From positions 1 to 64,000 of the forward strand of contig NZ_URHZ01000008.1 of NCBI RefSeq assembly GCF_900547735.1: a DNA stretch of 64,000 nt. The letters are read 5' to 3'. This DNA comes from an uncultured Clostridium sp. Its GTDB lineage: Bacteria; Bacillota; Clostridia; Lachnospirales; Lachnospiraceae. The notes beneath the pieces were generated by a model. That model was given only the letters and a program-made list of their open reading frames with translations. It made no database searches and was not told the DNA's origin. The position numbers and the translations under genes are program-made. Below are positions 1 through 8,897 of this stretch, piece after piece (positions within the stretch are counted from its first letter, which is position 1; every line of letters begins with the position of its first letter).

Positions 1-140
1 ACAAGCGGGAGCGAGTCCCCGTAGGAATTTTTTCTCCTGGATTCCCCCTCACCACTACCAACCGCCGGGACTGAAGACTCATATACACCCTCCCACCACC
101 CCGTCCGCCGTCTTACAGAGGCGTCCTCGCATCTCAACTA
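1..140. repeat. Right part of a large dispersed palindromic repeat (copy 1, cut by window edge)
   Basis: Bases 1-51 are identical to 16215-16265, and similarity continues to about 140 with small differences. The copy contains the same arm pieces as the full copy at 16011-16325: CGGGACTGAAGACTCA at 66-81 and CCCCGTCCGCCG at 99-110. The left arm would lie before the window. Both copies have the same orientation and precede a plus-strand gene. Function is unknown; a mobile palindromic element or a structured RNA are both possible. Confidence 0.8.
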
Positions 141-196
141 AATCCTCACTTAAAGCAGTACCACCACCGCACAACCTACTTTTCATACATAAACAG

Positions 197-267
197 TTGA
201 CCAAAATTTTAACCTATAGTAAAATTAGCAGAAGTTATTATCGATATAATTATGATATAATCATAAT
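197..267 (+). promoter_or_regulatory. Promoter and possible operator of the epimerase operon
   Basis: TTGACC (197-202) and TAAAAT (220-225) are 17 bases apart, a plausible housekeeping promoter. Downstream, ATTATGAT (249-256) and ATCATAAT (260-267) form an 8-base inverted repeat with a 3-base spacer, placed between the start region and the AGGAGG ribosome site, where a repressor could act. Bases 141-196 show nothing else. Confidence 0.5.
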
Positions 268-282
268 CACAGGAGGATACAA

Positions 283-1353
283 ATGAAAATCACGGGTATG
301 AAAATTGAAAAAGTCCAGATTCCGTTAAAAGAGCCTTTCAAGGTGGCCTTTACCGTCGTTAACTATCTGGAAAGCGTATTGATTCAGGTGACAACGGATG
401 AGGGTTATGTCGGATATGGAGAGGCCGCCCCGTTTGCACCGGTAACCGGAGAAACGGTGGACGGCGTAATTGCGGTTCTGGAAATTTTCAAACAGGGGCT
501 GATTGGGATGAATCCGATGGACATCGAAGCGGTACATGCCATGATGGACGGCGTGATTGTAGGAAACGGAGCCGCAAAATGCGCCGTGGATCTTGCAATG
601 TATGATCTGATGGGTAAATCTATGGGACAGCCTGTCTACAAACTGCTCGGCGGCTTCAGTAATACGGTGCAGAATGACATCACCATTGGAATCGGCGCTC
701 CGGAAGCAATGGCAGCCGAAGCAAAACGTCTTGTAACGGAAGAAGGATACCACATTTTAAAAATCAAGGCAGGCATCGACTATAAGGAAGATATCCGCGC
801 TATGAAACTGATACGTGAAGCGGTCGGCCCGGACATCCGCCTCCGCGCAGACGCAAACCAGGGATACACGGTTTCAGACGCGGTCTGCGCTCTGGAGGGT
901 TTCCGTGAATTCGGTATCGAAGCCGTGGAACAGTGCCTGCCGCACTGGGATATGGAGGGTTCCGCCTTTATCCGCAGCAAGGTTAACGGAATCCAGATTA
1001 TGCTGGACGAATCCATCCATGGCCCGGTGGACGCCGCCAGAGCCTGTCGGATCGGAGCAGCCGATATCCTGAATATTAAACTGATGAAATGCGGCGGCCT
1101 TTATCCGGCTGCAAAAATCAATGCCATCGCCGAAGCGAACGGCGTCACCTGTATGGTAGGCTGTATGCTGGAGACAAAGCTTGCAATCACCGCTGGTTTG
1201 AGCCTTGTAGCGGCCAAAAAGAATGTGACGGAGGCAGACTGCGACAGCTTCCTCTATTACAGGGAAAATCCGGTGGAAGGCGGATTTATCCAGAAAAATG
1301 ACACCTTTGTGCTGCTTGATGAACCGGGATTCGGCGTAAACTTCAATATGTAG
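283..1353 (+). CDS. Dipeptide epimerase (enolase superfamily, L-Ala-D/L-Glu epimerase type)
   Basis: A 356-residue member of the mandelate racemase/muconate lactonizing enzyme family. The signature of the dipeptide-epimerase subgroup is visible: a KxK pair at K160/K162, metal ligands D190 (RADAN), E216 and D242 (LDES), and a second catalytic lysine at K266 in NIKLMKCGG. Such enzymes invert the alpha-carbon of one residue in dipeptides, often murein-derived Ala-Glu. AGGAGG lies 8 bases before the ATG. It is followed by a membrane protein and a CocE-type peptidase/esterase in the same direction, which suggests import and breakdown of peptides. The exact dipeptide cannot be told from sequence. 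Confidence 0.88.
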   Translation: MKITGMKIEKVQIPLKEPFKVAFTVVNYLESVLIQVTTDEGYVGYGEAAPFAPVTGETVDGVIAVLEIFKQGLIGMNPMDIEAVHAMMDGVIVGNGAAKCAVDLAMYDLMGKSMGQPVYKLLGGFSNTVQNDITIGIGAPEAMAAEAKRLVTEEGYHILKIKAGIDYKEDIRAMKLIREAVGPDIRLRADANQGYTVSDAVCALEGFREFGIEAVEQCLPHWDMEGSAFIRSKVNGIQIMLDESIHGPVDAARACRIGAADILNIKLMKCGGLYPAAKINAIAEANGVTCMVGCMLETKLAITAGLSLVAAKKNVTEADCDSFLYYRENPVEGGFIQKNDTFVLLDEPGFGVNFNM

Positions 1354-1413
1354 CCGCATTACCCTGTCATTACATAATGAGAAACCATAGTAAACAACGA
1401 AAGAGGTACAATT

Positions 1414-2580
1414 ATGCAATTCCCTATTTTTCAGACAACAGACGAATTACTGACGGTTGTTTTGGTGATGGTGGCATTTTCCCTGTGGGTCCAGCGCTTT
1501 AAGGTATTTAAATACATCGGTCCGGCCCTCACGGTAATTGTCATCGGACTTGTGCTCGTCAATCTGCACATTGTTCCCGGGTATCAGGACGTGTATGGCG
1601 TTATCATCACCTACTGTGTCCCGATGTCCATCTCCATCTATCTGCTAAACATTAACTTAAAGGAACTGGCAAAGCTGTCCGGAAAGGCCGTGGTCGGCCT
1701 CGTATCGGCTGTTTTCAGCGTCTGCCTGGTAGCCACCGTGTTCGGTGTGATTTTCAGCGGAAAGATGTTTGAGGGCTGGAAAATCGCCGGAATGTTTGTC
1801 GGAACTTATACGGGAGGCAGCTCCAACCTGACCGCAATCGCGGTCGGCCTGGATGCGGCCAACGAAACCATCGCCGCCGCCAATGCCGCAGACTATGTGG
1901 TGGGCATGCCGACGCTGTTTCTGATGTTCGCCGCCCCGGCCCTGTTCCAGAATATCAAATTCCTGAGGAAAATCTGGCCGTACCGCCTGTCCGACGAAGA
2001 CCGCTTCGGCGACGGGGAGGAGCCGGTCCTGATGGCCGAACAGAAATGGAGCATTCAGGATATCGCATGTCTTCTGGCAATCTCAATCACCATCGTGACA
2101 ATTGCCACCAGGCTGGCGGCCTTTCTGCCGTCCGACTTTGCAAGCGCAGGACGGATACTCCTCATTTCCACACTCTCCATTGCGGCTGCTCAGATTCCGG
2201 CTGTTGGAAGGCTTAAGGGAAATTTGAATCTGGGACTGTTCTTCGGAATGATGTATCTGGCCATCATTGGATTCAGCGTGGATCTGGCTTCCTTCTTCGG
2301 CTCCACCATGACGATCACGCTTTTCTGCTTCTGTGTCATCGTTGGAAGTATCACGCTCCATCTGCTCCTGTCCAGACTGTTCAGGGTACCGTATGAATAT
2401 GTAATTCTCGGCATCACCGGGGCGATTGCAGACGGAACCACCGCCTCCCTGGTCGCATCCAGCGCCAAGTGGAACCGGCTGGTCAGCGTGGGCCTGCTCA
2501 TGGGTGTCATCGGCGGCGTCTGCGGAAACTATGTGGGTATTTTAGTTGCCTATCTGATTAAATTTATCATAGGGGCATAA
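1414..2580 (+). CDS. DUF819 family integral membrane protein (YjcL-like)
   Basis: A 388-residue, very hydrophobic protein with about ten membrane segments, resembling the DUF819/YjcL family. Glycine-rich stretches such as GTYTGGSSNLTA and GITGAIADGTTAS are typical of this family. Transport substrates of the family are not established to my knowledge. It sits 60 bases after the dipeptide epimerase and 22 bases before a CocE-type hydrolase, so a role as a dipeptide or amino-acid carrier is a reasonable inference from context only. The ribosome site AAAGAGG precedes the ATG. Confidence 0.8.
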   Translation: MQFPIFQTTDELLTVVLVMVAFSLWVQRFKVFKYIGPALTVIVIGLVLVNLHIVPGYQDVYGVIITYCVPMSISIYLLNINLKELAKLSGKAVVGLVSAVFSVCLVATVFGVIFSGKMFEGWKIAGMFVGTYTGGSSNLTAIAVGLDAANETIAAANAADYVVGMPTLFLMFAAPALFQNIKFLRKIWPYRLSDEDRFGDGEEPVLMAEQKWSIQDIACLLAISITIVTIATRLAAFLPSDFASAGRILLISTLSIAAAQIPAVGRLKGNLNLGLFFGMMYLAIIGFSVDLASFFGSTMTITLFCFCVIVGSITLHLLLSRLFRVPYEYVILGITGAIADGTTASLVASSAKWNRLVSVGLLMGVIGGVCGNYVGILVAYLIKFIIGA

Positions 2581-2602
2581 GGCATAAAAAAGGAGTCAGC
2601 AT

Positions 2603-4726
2603 ATGGAACAATGGAATTTTTACCTGTCCGGAATCCTGTACGGAGTCTGTGAGCGCAGGGATAATCAGATCTTTCATCAGCCCCTTGACGTGTACGCCGG
2701 CCGTCTGGAAGAATGGCAGGAACTTACGAAGGAAGACATCTGGTATTTGGAACTTGGAAAAATGAATGTCCGTGAAGCCCTTCTGCGTCTGCCGGACTAT
2801 GAAGCAGGTATCGCAGAAACCGCCGGGCGAACGGATCCAGAAGACTCAGAGACTGACGGCACTTCCTGTTGCAGGCGTCAATTTCAAACCGCGCACGGGG
2901 AAACTTTCGAAAAAAAAGACAGCCATACTTTTATCCAGCGTAATATAAAATTCCCTAAGGATCTGGTTACGGAGGATGAAAAAGTAATCGCATTTATCAC
3001 CCCCTTCCGCGATCAGTGCGCGGTGCTGGTAAAAGAAGGATTTGAGGACAGAACCATTTTAAAGGACTGGAAAGAAATGGACGTAAGTCCCCTTTTCCCT
3101 GTGGAACCTCCGGTGACGGAAATGGTTCCGATGCGGGATCGGATACGCCTTGCGACCGACGTTTACCTTCCAAAGGGCGCCGGGAAAGTACCTGCCGTGT
3201 TGGTACGCACCCCCTATGGAAAGGGTGTCGGAACCGCAGCCTATTTCCGCTTCATACAGCGCGGCTATGCCGTGGTGATACAGGACGTGCGGGGGCGCGA
3301 AGACAGCGAAGGGGAATGGCTCCCCATGTACTATGAAGTTGAGGACGGCGACGATACCCTGACCTGGATTGCGGCACAGCCGTGGAGCGACGGAAATGTC
3401 GGCATGACGGGTGGTTCCTATCTGGGATACGTCCAGTGGGCGGCCGCCGCCAGCGAAAATCCCCATTTAAAGGCAATGCTCAGCAGCGTCTGCGCCGGAA
3501 GCCCGTTTATCGACGTTCCCCGGCGGGGCGGCTGTTTCAACTCCGGCATGCTGGCATGGGCATTCCTGGTTTCCGGACAGCACGCCAATCCAGAGCTGAT
3601 GGCGCGTGACGACTGGGAGGAAGTTCTGGACATCAGGCCGCTCGAGGATCTGGCGCCGAAAGCGCTCGGATATGATATCCCCTTCCTGAAAAAATGGTTT
3701 GAGCATATGGATTACGACGATCTCTGGAAACGCGGAAACTGGAAGGAGCGGACCGGAAATCACCGCGTCCCCGCCCTGATTATGTCCGGCTGGTTCGACG
3801 ACAACGGCATGGGCACAACGGAGGCCCTGGAGCTTTATCATGACTATGAAGAAAAGAAGGTCATCCTGGGCCCATGGATGCACGGCGGCAATGCCGACTA
3901 TGACATTCACGGATTTGCACTCGGTAACAATGCCCTCCGTTATGATATGGATCTGGTCTGCCTGGCATGGCTGGAACATTACTTAAAAGGCGTGGACAAC
4001 GGCATTGAGAAGACGCCCCGGGTCGAGTATTATACCATGGGCAGCAATGAGTGGAAGACGGCCGATAACTGGCCCGTTCCGGGAACGCGGGAACTGAGCC
4101 TCTATCTGGACGGAACGCGCCCAAACGCGGCTACGGCCAATGAGGGGCTCCTCTCTTCTTCCGCCCCGGTGCATCCCTCCTATGATTCCTACCTCTATGA
4201 TCCAAAAAATCCGGCTGTCCATCTCGTGGACATGTCGGAAAATGAGCTGGAAGTGCCGGAAGATTATACGGAAGAGGAAAAACGGCCCGATTTTCTGTGC
4301 TACTCCACCGGTATGCTTACATCGGATTTAACGATTACCGGAGATGCAACGGCAGAACTGTTTATCTCCTCCGACTGTGAAGATACGGATTTGATGGTCC
4401 GAATCACGGACGTGGATGAAAACGGCCGCTCCATAAAGCTGGCCGACGGTGTCATAAGCGTCCGCTACCGCAACCAGTTTGAGCATCCCGAGTTCATGGA
4501 GCCCGGTCAGGTCTATCAGGTAAAGATCCGCACTACGAAGCTGTCCCACACCTTTCAAACAGGCCATCGGCTTCGCGTGACCGTCACCTCCAGTGCAAAG
4601 AATTTCATCTTCCCGAACCGGAATACACGGAACGGTTTTAACAGCGTGACGGTTCGGACCGCCGATAACCGGATTCACCGGGGAGGCGCTTATGCATCAC
4701 GGGTGATTCTGCATAAGGAAGGGTAG
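2603..4726 (+). CDS. CocE/NonD family serine hydrolase (X-Pro dipeptidyl-peptidase S15 type)
   Basis: A 707-residue protein. Residues from about 170 onward match the CocE/NonD alpha/beta-hydrolase family: the RxPYGK stretch, the nucleophile elbow GGSYLGY with S272, and a C-terminal jelly-roll (X-Pro dipeptidyl-peptidase C-terminal type) over the last about 200 residues. Family members cleave acyl esters or X-Pro dipeptides. The first about 150 residues look like an added N-terminal domain (WNFYLSGILYGVCERRDN...) that I do not recognise. AAGGAG lies before the start. As the last gene of the epimerase operon it probably hydrolyses an imported peptide or peptide ester. No signal peptide is seen, so it should be cytosolic. 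Confidence 0.85.
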   Translation: MEQWNFYLSGILYGVCERRDNQIFHQPLDVYAGRLEEWQELTKEDIWYLELGKMNVREALLRLPDYEAGIAETAGRTDPEDSETDGTSCCRRQFQTAHGETFEKKDSHTFIQRNIKFPKDLVTEDEKVIAFITPFRDQCAVLVKEGFEDRTILKDWKEMDVSPLFPVEPPVTEMVPMRDRIRLATDVYLPKGAGKVPAVLVRTPYGKGVGTAAYFRFIQRGYAVVIQDVRGREDSEGEWLPMYYEVEDGDDTLTWIAAQPWSDGNVGMTGGSYLGYVQWAAAASENPHLKAMLSSVCAGSPFIDVPRRGGCFNSGMLAWAFLVSGQHANPELMARDDWEEVLDIRPLEDLAPKALGYDIPFLKKWFEHMDYDDLWKRGNWKERTGNHRVPALIMSGWFDDNGMGTTEALELYHDYEEKKVILGPWMHGGNADYDIHGFALGNNALRYDMDLVCLAWLEHYLKGVDNGIEKTPRVEYYTMGSNEWKTADNWPVPGTRELSLYLDGTRPNAATANEGLLSSSAPVHPSYDSYLYDPKNPAVHLVDMSENELEVPEDYTEEEKRPDFLCYSTGMLTSDLTITGDATAELFISSDCEDTDLMVRITDVDENGRSIKLADGVISVRYRNQFEHPEFMEPGQVYQVKIRTTKLSHTFQTGHRLRVTVTSSAKNFIFPNRNTRNGFNSVTVRTADNRIHRGGAYASRVILHKEG

Positions 4727-4835
4727 ACGGTAATCTGCGGGGAGCGTGCACGGGGTTCCGCTGCTAATAATAACGATAATAATAATGAAGACGTCAAAGA
4801 TATCGTCTGTAAAGACAAGGTGATATCGGCAGAAC

Positions 4836-4879
4836 GTAAAAATCCCCATCAGGAAACATGAACTGATGGGGATTTTTAC
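4836..4879. terminator. Intrinsic terminator between convergent genes
   Basis: A 16-bp perfect stem (4836-4851 with 4864-4879, core AAAATCCCCATCA) and a 12-base loop, with T-rich ends on both strands. It can end the epimerase operon on the plus strand and the AbiH-type gene on the minus strand. Confidence 0.85.
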
Positions 4880-4920
4880 ATTTCGCATTTGAACTCCGAT
4901 TTTTTATCTTCTGTTTTCCG

Positions 4921-5850
4921 TTACTTCCTGAACAGCACGATTTGTTCTTTCCCAATTCCTATCACATTTACAAATGCCCGGATCCTTTTTAAATCAGAGG
5001 AATTATGCCAGCCCAGATTCCATACCGCCCTGCCTGTTTTCTGCTTAATTTCTTTAAAGTATGGATAATCCACATATGACAGGGAATGTCCGATTACCAC
5101 AATGACTTTTATATCACTCAGCGCTTCAAAACGTTCCCTGTTATTTTCAATTATCATATCTGAACGCTTCGTCGTAATATCATAATACTCCGCCACATGC
5201 CGTCCGGCCGTCATATGCATATCATAGGAAGTTTGGTTATGAAACCGCGGTTTCCACTCCTTTTTATGATACTCCAGCGCCTCTTCCGCCCCCGGCGCAT
5301 GGCCGAGAATTAATTCCTGTTTTTTCTTTCTCCTGTCGCCGTGGATATACAAAACATTTTCCGACGGAACACCGTAAATCGACTCAAGAAATACTGTATA
5401 ATTAAAGTTAATATAATATCCGTTATTATTGATGACCGATACCAACGGCTTTGCCGTACCAGCGGGCCTGAGACGTTCAATCCACTTGCGAAACCGTTTT
5501 GGAAGTTCCGCCTCAATAACCTGCAAAGGATAAACGGCCCATTCCGCCGCAGAAAAGAAATCGGCCGCCGAGAAATCATCGTCGTCCTCTTCAGGAACCC
5601 CCATAATATCCATCATATCCGGAACCGTTCCCATCATTCCTTCATCGTCCATATGAGCCAGACTATCTTCAAGGTCGGACCACAAATCCTCTTTCAGGTT
5701 CCAATCCTCCAATTGTTTTCTAAGCTCAGAATGTTTTCCGAGATAATCCCGGAACTCAGTATATCTTGACGGGACACCATGCATTAAGTCGAAGCCGTTT
5801 CCTATAATGTAAAGCGTACGCATTGAATGATCCAAAGGCAGCTCTGCCAA
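4921..5850 (-). CDS. AbiH-family abortive-infection-type protein
   Basis: The reading frame begins with the family hallmark TLYIIGNGFDLMHGVPSRYTEFR, a nucleotide-binding-like loop typical of the bacteriophage AbiH domain, and ends with VIVIGHSLSYVDYPYF. AbiH proteins are phage-exclusion factors of poorly known mechanism. The start is uncertain: TTG at 5850 (GGAAG 8 bases upstream) gives 309 residues, and ATG at 5823 gives 300. The open frame continues upstream without an ATG through a zinc-ribbon segment as far as a TAA at 6013-6015 (see 5851-6024), so this may be the downstream part of a longer disrupted gene. It lies next to a CRISPR remnant, which fits a defence area. Confidence 0.8.
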   Translation of the reverse strand: MAELPLDHSMRTLYIIGNGFDLMHGVPSRYTEFRDYLGKHSELRKQLEDWNLKEDLWSDLEDSLAHMDDEGMMGTVPDMMDIMGVPEEDDDDFSAADFFSAAEWAVYPLQVIEAELPKRFRKWIERLRPAGTAKPLVSVINNNGYYINFNYTVFLESIYGVPSENVLYIHGDRRKKKQELILGHAPGAEEALEYHKKEWKPRFHNQTSYDMHMTAGRHVAEYYDITTKRSDMIIENNRERFEALSDIKVIVVIGHSLSYVDYPYFKEIKQKTGRAVWNLGWHNSSDLKRIRAFVNVIGIGKEQIVLFRK

Positions 5851-6024
5851 AGCTCTATCTTCCGCTTCTTTTTTTAGTCTGTCAAATCTTTCTTTTTTTA
5901 TTTTGCGGCAACCCTTACAACGTTTAGGGGGAAATAAATGATGTTTATCGTAATATGCTTTTTCCCCTGCAGTAAAGAAAGGTCTGCCACACTGAAAACA
6001 TGTTAGGAGTAATTATTCCGGCAT
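5851..6024 (-). pseudogene. Zinc-ribbon N-terminal part of the AbiH gene, interrupted at codon 4
   Basis: In frame with the AbiH gene I read CFQCGRPFFTAGEKAYY, then KRCKGCRK, then a lysine/glutamate-rich linker. The paired CxxC motifs and the FFTAGE phrase match the small 'probable zinc-ribbon' family (zf-trcl type). An ATG at 6022-6024 with AGGAAG (6034-6039) 9 bases upstream would start it as MPE, but codon 4 is TAA (6013-6015), followed directly in frame by LLLTCFQC. A single nonsense change would explain this. The ancestral protein would have had about 367 residues. Confidence 0.6.
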
Positions 6025-6113
6025 AAATAGCTTCTTCCTTTCCCGTTCACTCCGGCGTATGAATGTGCTTATTGGATAGAACTTTTTATGGGATCTTACT
6101 TTTTGCTTCTTTA

Positions 6114-6214
6114 CTTTTAATTTGTACAGTCCTCGCGGACTGTGACGTGATATCCATCCAATCCTCTTGTGTGTCCATTGAATTTCAATCCACACAGTCC
6201 TCGCGGACTGTGAC
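6114..6214 (-). CRISPR. Minimal CRISPR remnant, type I-C-like: two repeats, one spacer
   Basis: A 33-base repeat at 6182-6214 reads ATTTCAATCCAC, then the hairpin ACAGTCC-TCGC-GGACTGT, then GAC. On the minus strand this ends in GTGGATTGAAAT, the 3' end typical of type I-C repeats. A second copy at 6114-6146 matches perfectly over its last 21 bases (6126-6146) but is degraded elsewhere, as leader-distal repeats often are. The spacer between them (6147-6181) is 35 bases, normal for type I-C. No cas gene lies in the window. The overlapping 68-residue frame at 6013-6219 is therefore not called. Confidence 0.8.
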
Positions 6215-6326
6215 CGCAATTATGCATGATATTCTCCGCCAATCATAGCACATTCTCACACATAATGCACAATCATCATCTCATATTATACTATATCTTC
6301 ACTTGAAATCAAATATTATATGCCTT

Positions 6327-6381
6327 ATTCTGGTGCGAATCTCCTGGGTATTTTAAGTTTGCTAGGGATTCGCACCAGAAT
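6327..6381 (-). other. 15-bp inverted repeat, possible CRISPR leader element
   Basis: ATTCTGGTGCGAATC (6327-6341) and its exact reverse complement (6367-6381) flank a 25-base loop. It lies about 110 bases upstream of the intact CRISPR repeat in the array's direction, where a leader would be. From memory, type I-C leaders carry similar GGTGCGAA/TTCGCACC hairpins; I could not check this. It lacks a T-run, so a terminator is less likely. Confidence 0.5.
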
Positions 6382-6405
6382 TCTTACACCACATTTTCAT
6401 TATAA

Positions 6406-6615
6406 TTAATTCAAACTGCCTATTCCATATCCTAAAGCAGTCTTTACTCCAATCACATACTGTTTAAGTATGCACTTAACAATAATTTCTATTTCTTTCT
6501 GCCAACGTTTCCACACAACTTCATTGTTCAGCCATATATTTTCATCTAGATAGCGCATCTCAAAGCTATCTGTACTATCTAAAGAGCATAAAGAATATCT
6601 CCTTACACCCTGCAT
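6406..6615 (-). CDS. Small open frame of unknown function, possibly a remnant
   Basis: A 69-residue frame with a weak ribosome site (AGGG, 9 bases before the ATG). The sequence (for example NNEVVWKRWQKEIEIIVK) looks protein-like, but I recognise no family. It lies where cas genes would be expected upstream of the CRISPR leader, in a stretch containing other broken frames, so it may be a gene fragment. Confidence 0.25.
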   Translation of the reverse strand: MQGVRRYSLCSLDSTDSFEMRYLDENIWLNNEVVWKRWQKEIEIIVKCILKQYVIGVKTALGYGIGSLN

Positions 6616-6675
6616 TTCTGAATTCCCTATTCTACAATACCCTTTAAAATTAACTTATCCAGGGTTGTGTTAAGT

Positions 6676-6993
6676 TTATAACACCCTTTCTGCCATTTTA
6701 TATATTAATCGGGAACATTCTTCGATAGTCTGACGTTCTCCCCATTTATATACATCGCAAGCCGGTATCCCCTAACCACATTGTTTTCCCGACCCGTTTA
6801 TCCTGCATAGAAAATATATTTATACATTTAAAACTCTATTGGGCTATTACTTTTTTGCTCTCTCTGTAAAATAAAATCACTTATCATAAAAAAAGTCCTG
6901 TTCTTCTGTCTCCGCATTTAAGACCAACTCCATAGTTTCATCTATATCTTTACATTCTGCATATAATTTCCTTGCAGCTTCAGCCTTCGGCAT
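6676..6993 (-). pseudogene. Decayed small genes between the CRISPR remnant and dacF-like gene
   Basis: Two coherent pieces are visible. The first starts at ATG 6991-6993 with GGAAGAG upstream and reads MPKAEAARKLYAECKDIDET; it stops at 6877 after a run of seven T. Removing one T lets it continue as MISDFILQREQKSNSPIEF to 6828. The second, from 6771 to 6676, reads GIPACDVYKWGERQTIEE and on to MAERVL but follows a TAG and has no start. Both look like small accessory-gene remnants of unknown family. The rest of 6215-7163 is AT-rich and shows nothing else. Confidence 0.35.
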
Positions 6994-7163
6994 AAACTCT
7001 TCCGCCCTTTTTCTTTATATCAAACAGAGGCGATGCTAAAAGCCAGCTTTACCAACCTTTCAGACCCTAACTGTGTCATTTATCATACCGAAATTATATC
7101 AAAAGAAAAGGCGTAAAGAAATTTTTCTTTACACCCTTCCATATTCACCATATTTTAACGAGA

Positions 7164-8591
7164 TTACTTGATCCAAACTCCATTCTCATCCACCTTAAAC
7201 CCATCCGGTGTCGTCCCTCCCGTAAACAGGGAGCCGTTATCATCTACATAATACCACATTCCATTGGTCTCCACCCATCTGGTCTTCGCCAGGCCGCCGC
7301 TGTTTCTGAAGAAATACCAAACGCCGTCGATCTGGTTCCAGCCTCTGACCATCTGGCTGTCGTTGTTGAAGTGGTAGATTTCATTATTGATCATCATGGA
7401 CTCATTCTTTGCATACGTTCCGTCGGACTTTATAAACTTCCATACATCGCCGTTCTGATCCCACTTATTGACGTCCTGGGAGGAAACTCCCGGGCCTGCC
7501 GAGGGTGAGGAGGACGGTCCGCCTCCCGGGCCTGTCTGCTGGCCGCCGGCCGGGCTGCCCGTCTGGTTCTGCTCCTGCGTCAGATAGGCAAAACCGTAAT
7601 CGAGAAGCGCCTTGGTATCTGTATAATGCGTCTGCTTGCTCTTCAGCACAACGGCAATCAGCCGTCTGCCGTCCCGCTCCGCACAGGTGACGAGCGTATT
7701 GCCCGCAAGGGATGTATATCCCGTCTTTCCGCCCACGATGCCCTGATAGTACTCCGCATTGGCGGAACTTATCATCTTGTGGCCTATCGTCAGCTTTCTG
7801 ACGGTCGGAACACTGGCCGTAGCAGGGAAATCGTAGCTTATCGTGGAAGCAATCTGCGAGAGTGTCGGGTTCGCGAATGCCGCTTTAGCAATCAGGGCCA
7901 TGTCTCTGGCCGTTGTATAATGTTCCGTATTATTGAGGCCGTTCGGATTGACAAAATGTGTATTCGTGCATCCGAGGGAAGCCGCTTTCTGGTTCATCAG
8001 ATCGGCAAAGCCGCTGACGCTGCCGGATACGTGTTCGGCCAGGCCGTTTGCCACCTCGTTGGCTGATTTAAGGAGCAGGGCGTATAGACAGTCTTTCACG
8101 GAAAACTTGTCCCCTGCCTTGATTTTCAAAGTTACCGCTCCCGATTCCAGGTTTGATACCGCGCTCTGGGAAAAGGTTACCGTGTCGTTTAAATTGCTGT
8201 TTTCCAGCACCAGCAACGCCGTCATCAGCTTTGTAATGCTGGCCGGATAAAATCTTGTATCCGCATTCTGTTCGAACAGGAAACGGTTGTTGCTAACATC
8301 GTACAGTACGGCTCCCTGGGAAGCCACCACCGGTTTCTCGGCCGCTCCGTTTGTCTGTCCCTGCGATGTACCCGCACCGGATGCCTGGTTCCCCTGGGAG
8401 GTCGTAACGGTGCCGGAAAGCGCCGGAAGACGCGAAGGGCTGGATGAACCGGTCTGGCTCTGCACCGTCTGCTGGCCCGCTCCCGGTCCGGCGGCAGGTG
8501 TGGAAACGTCTGCTGATACGGTAGAAACTATGGCCATCGACATGGCCAGTCCAAGACAAAGGGCTGCTTTTATGTTTTTCCATCTGTTCAT
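7164..8591 (-). CDS. D-alanyl-D-alanine carboxypeptidase with C-terminal cell-wall-binding repeats
   Basis: A class A low-molecular-mass penicillin-binding protein (peptidase S11). Starting at the ATG at 8591 (AGGAG 7 bases upstream) gives 475 residues and a clean signal peptide ending near VSA. The serine motif ASITK (S118, K121), SAN (S176-N178) and KTG (K289) are all present. After a proline/glycine/serine linker, the last about 90 residues are aromatic repeats (GVWYFF, GMWYYVDDNG, GVWIK) of the choline/cell-wall-binding type. It trims stem-peptide D-Ala outside the cell. The longer frame to 8675 adds residues without a signal and is not used. Confidence 0.88.
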   Translation of the reverse strand: MNRWKNIKAALCLGLAMSMAIVSTVSADVSTPAAGPGAGQQTVQSQTGSSSPSRLPALSGTVTTSQGNQASGAGTSQGQTNGAAEKPVVASQGAVLYDVSNNRFLFEQNADTRFYPASITKLMTALLVLENSNLNDTVTFSQSAVSNLESGAVTLKIKAGDKFSVKDCLYALLLKSANEVANGLAEHVSGSVSGFADLMNQKAASLGCTNTHFVNPNGLNNTEHYTTARDMALIAKAAFANPTLSQIASTISYDFPATASVPTVRKLTIGHKMISSANAEYYQGIVGGKTGYTSLAGNTLVTCAERDGRRLIAVVLKSKQTHYTDTKALLDYGFAYLTQEQNQTGSPAGGQQTGPGGGPSSSPSAGPGVSSQDVNKWDQNGDVWKFIKSDGTYAKNESMMINNEIYHFNNDSQMVRGWNQIDGVWYFFRNSGGLAKTRWVETNGMWYYVDDNGSLFTGGTTPDGFKVDENGVWIK

Positions 8592-8673
8592 CGGTAATAC
8601 TCCTGTATATTTCTGTATTTTTATTGCCTGCCTGAAAATATGATATCTCATATTCCACATTTCGTACTTTACC

Positions 8674-8702
8674 ATTGTACAGCATTTCAGTCTTTATTAC
8701 AA
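8674..8702 (-). promoter_or_regulatory. Promoter of the carboxypeptidase gene
   Basis: On the minus strand TTGTAA and TACAAT are separated by 17 bases, about 85 bases upstream of the chosen ATG. This also supports rejecting the longer start at 8675, which would leave no room for an untranslated leader. Confidence 0.5.
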
Positions 8703-8897
8703 TCCGATCCGAAAGTTATAATTATTACAATTTTATTACAGACTATTGGTATATGATCAGAAAAAAAAGGATATCGTTTAAAACACTACATTTCTCACAA
8801 ATCGCAGATTTTAATCGGACAGATCGGCGTATATATCATGCCAGACCGGACACAATCCAGTCATATATACTTTAAAATCATATACAGGGGTGATAAA

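Noticed and set aside
4767..4790. Short AAT-rich microsatellite-like stretch
   Set aside because: Low-complexity intergenic sequence without a clear unit or neighbouring feature.
6013..6219. 68-residue frame overlapping the CRISPR remnant
   Set aside because: Most of it is CRISPR repeat and spacer; only its last codons (from ATG 6024) are meaningful, as the start of the broken AbiH gene.
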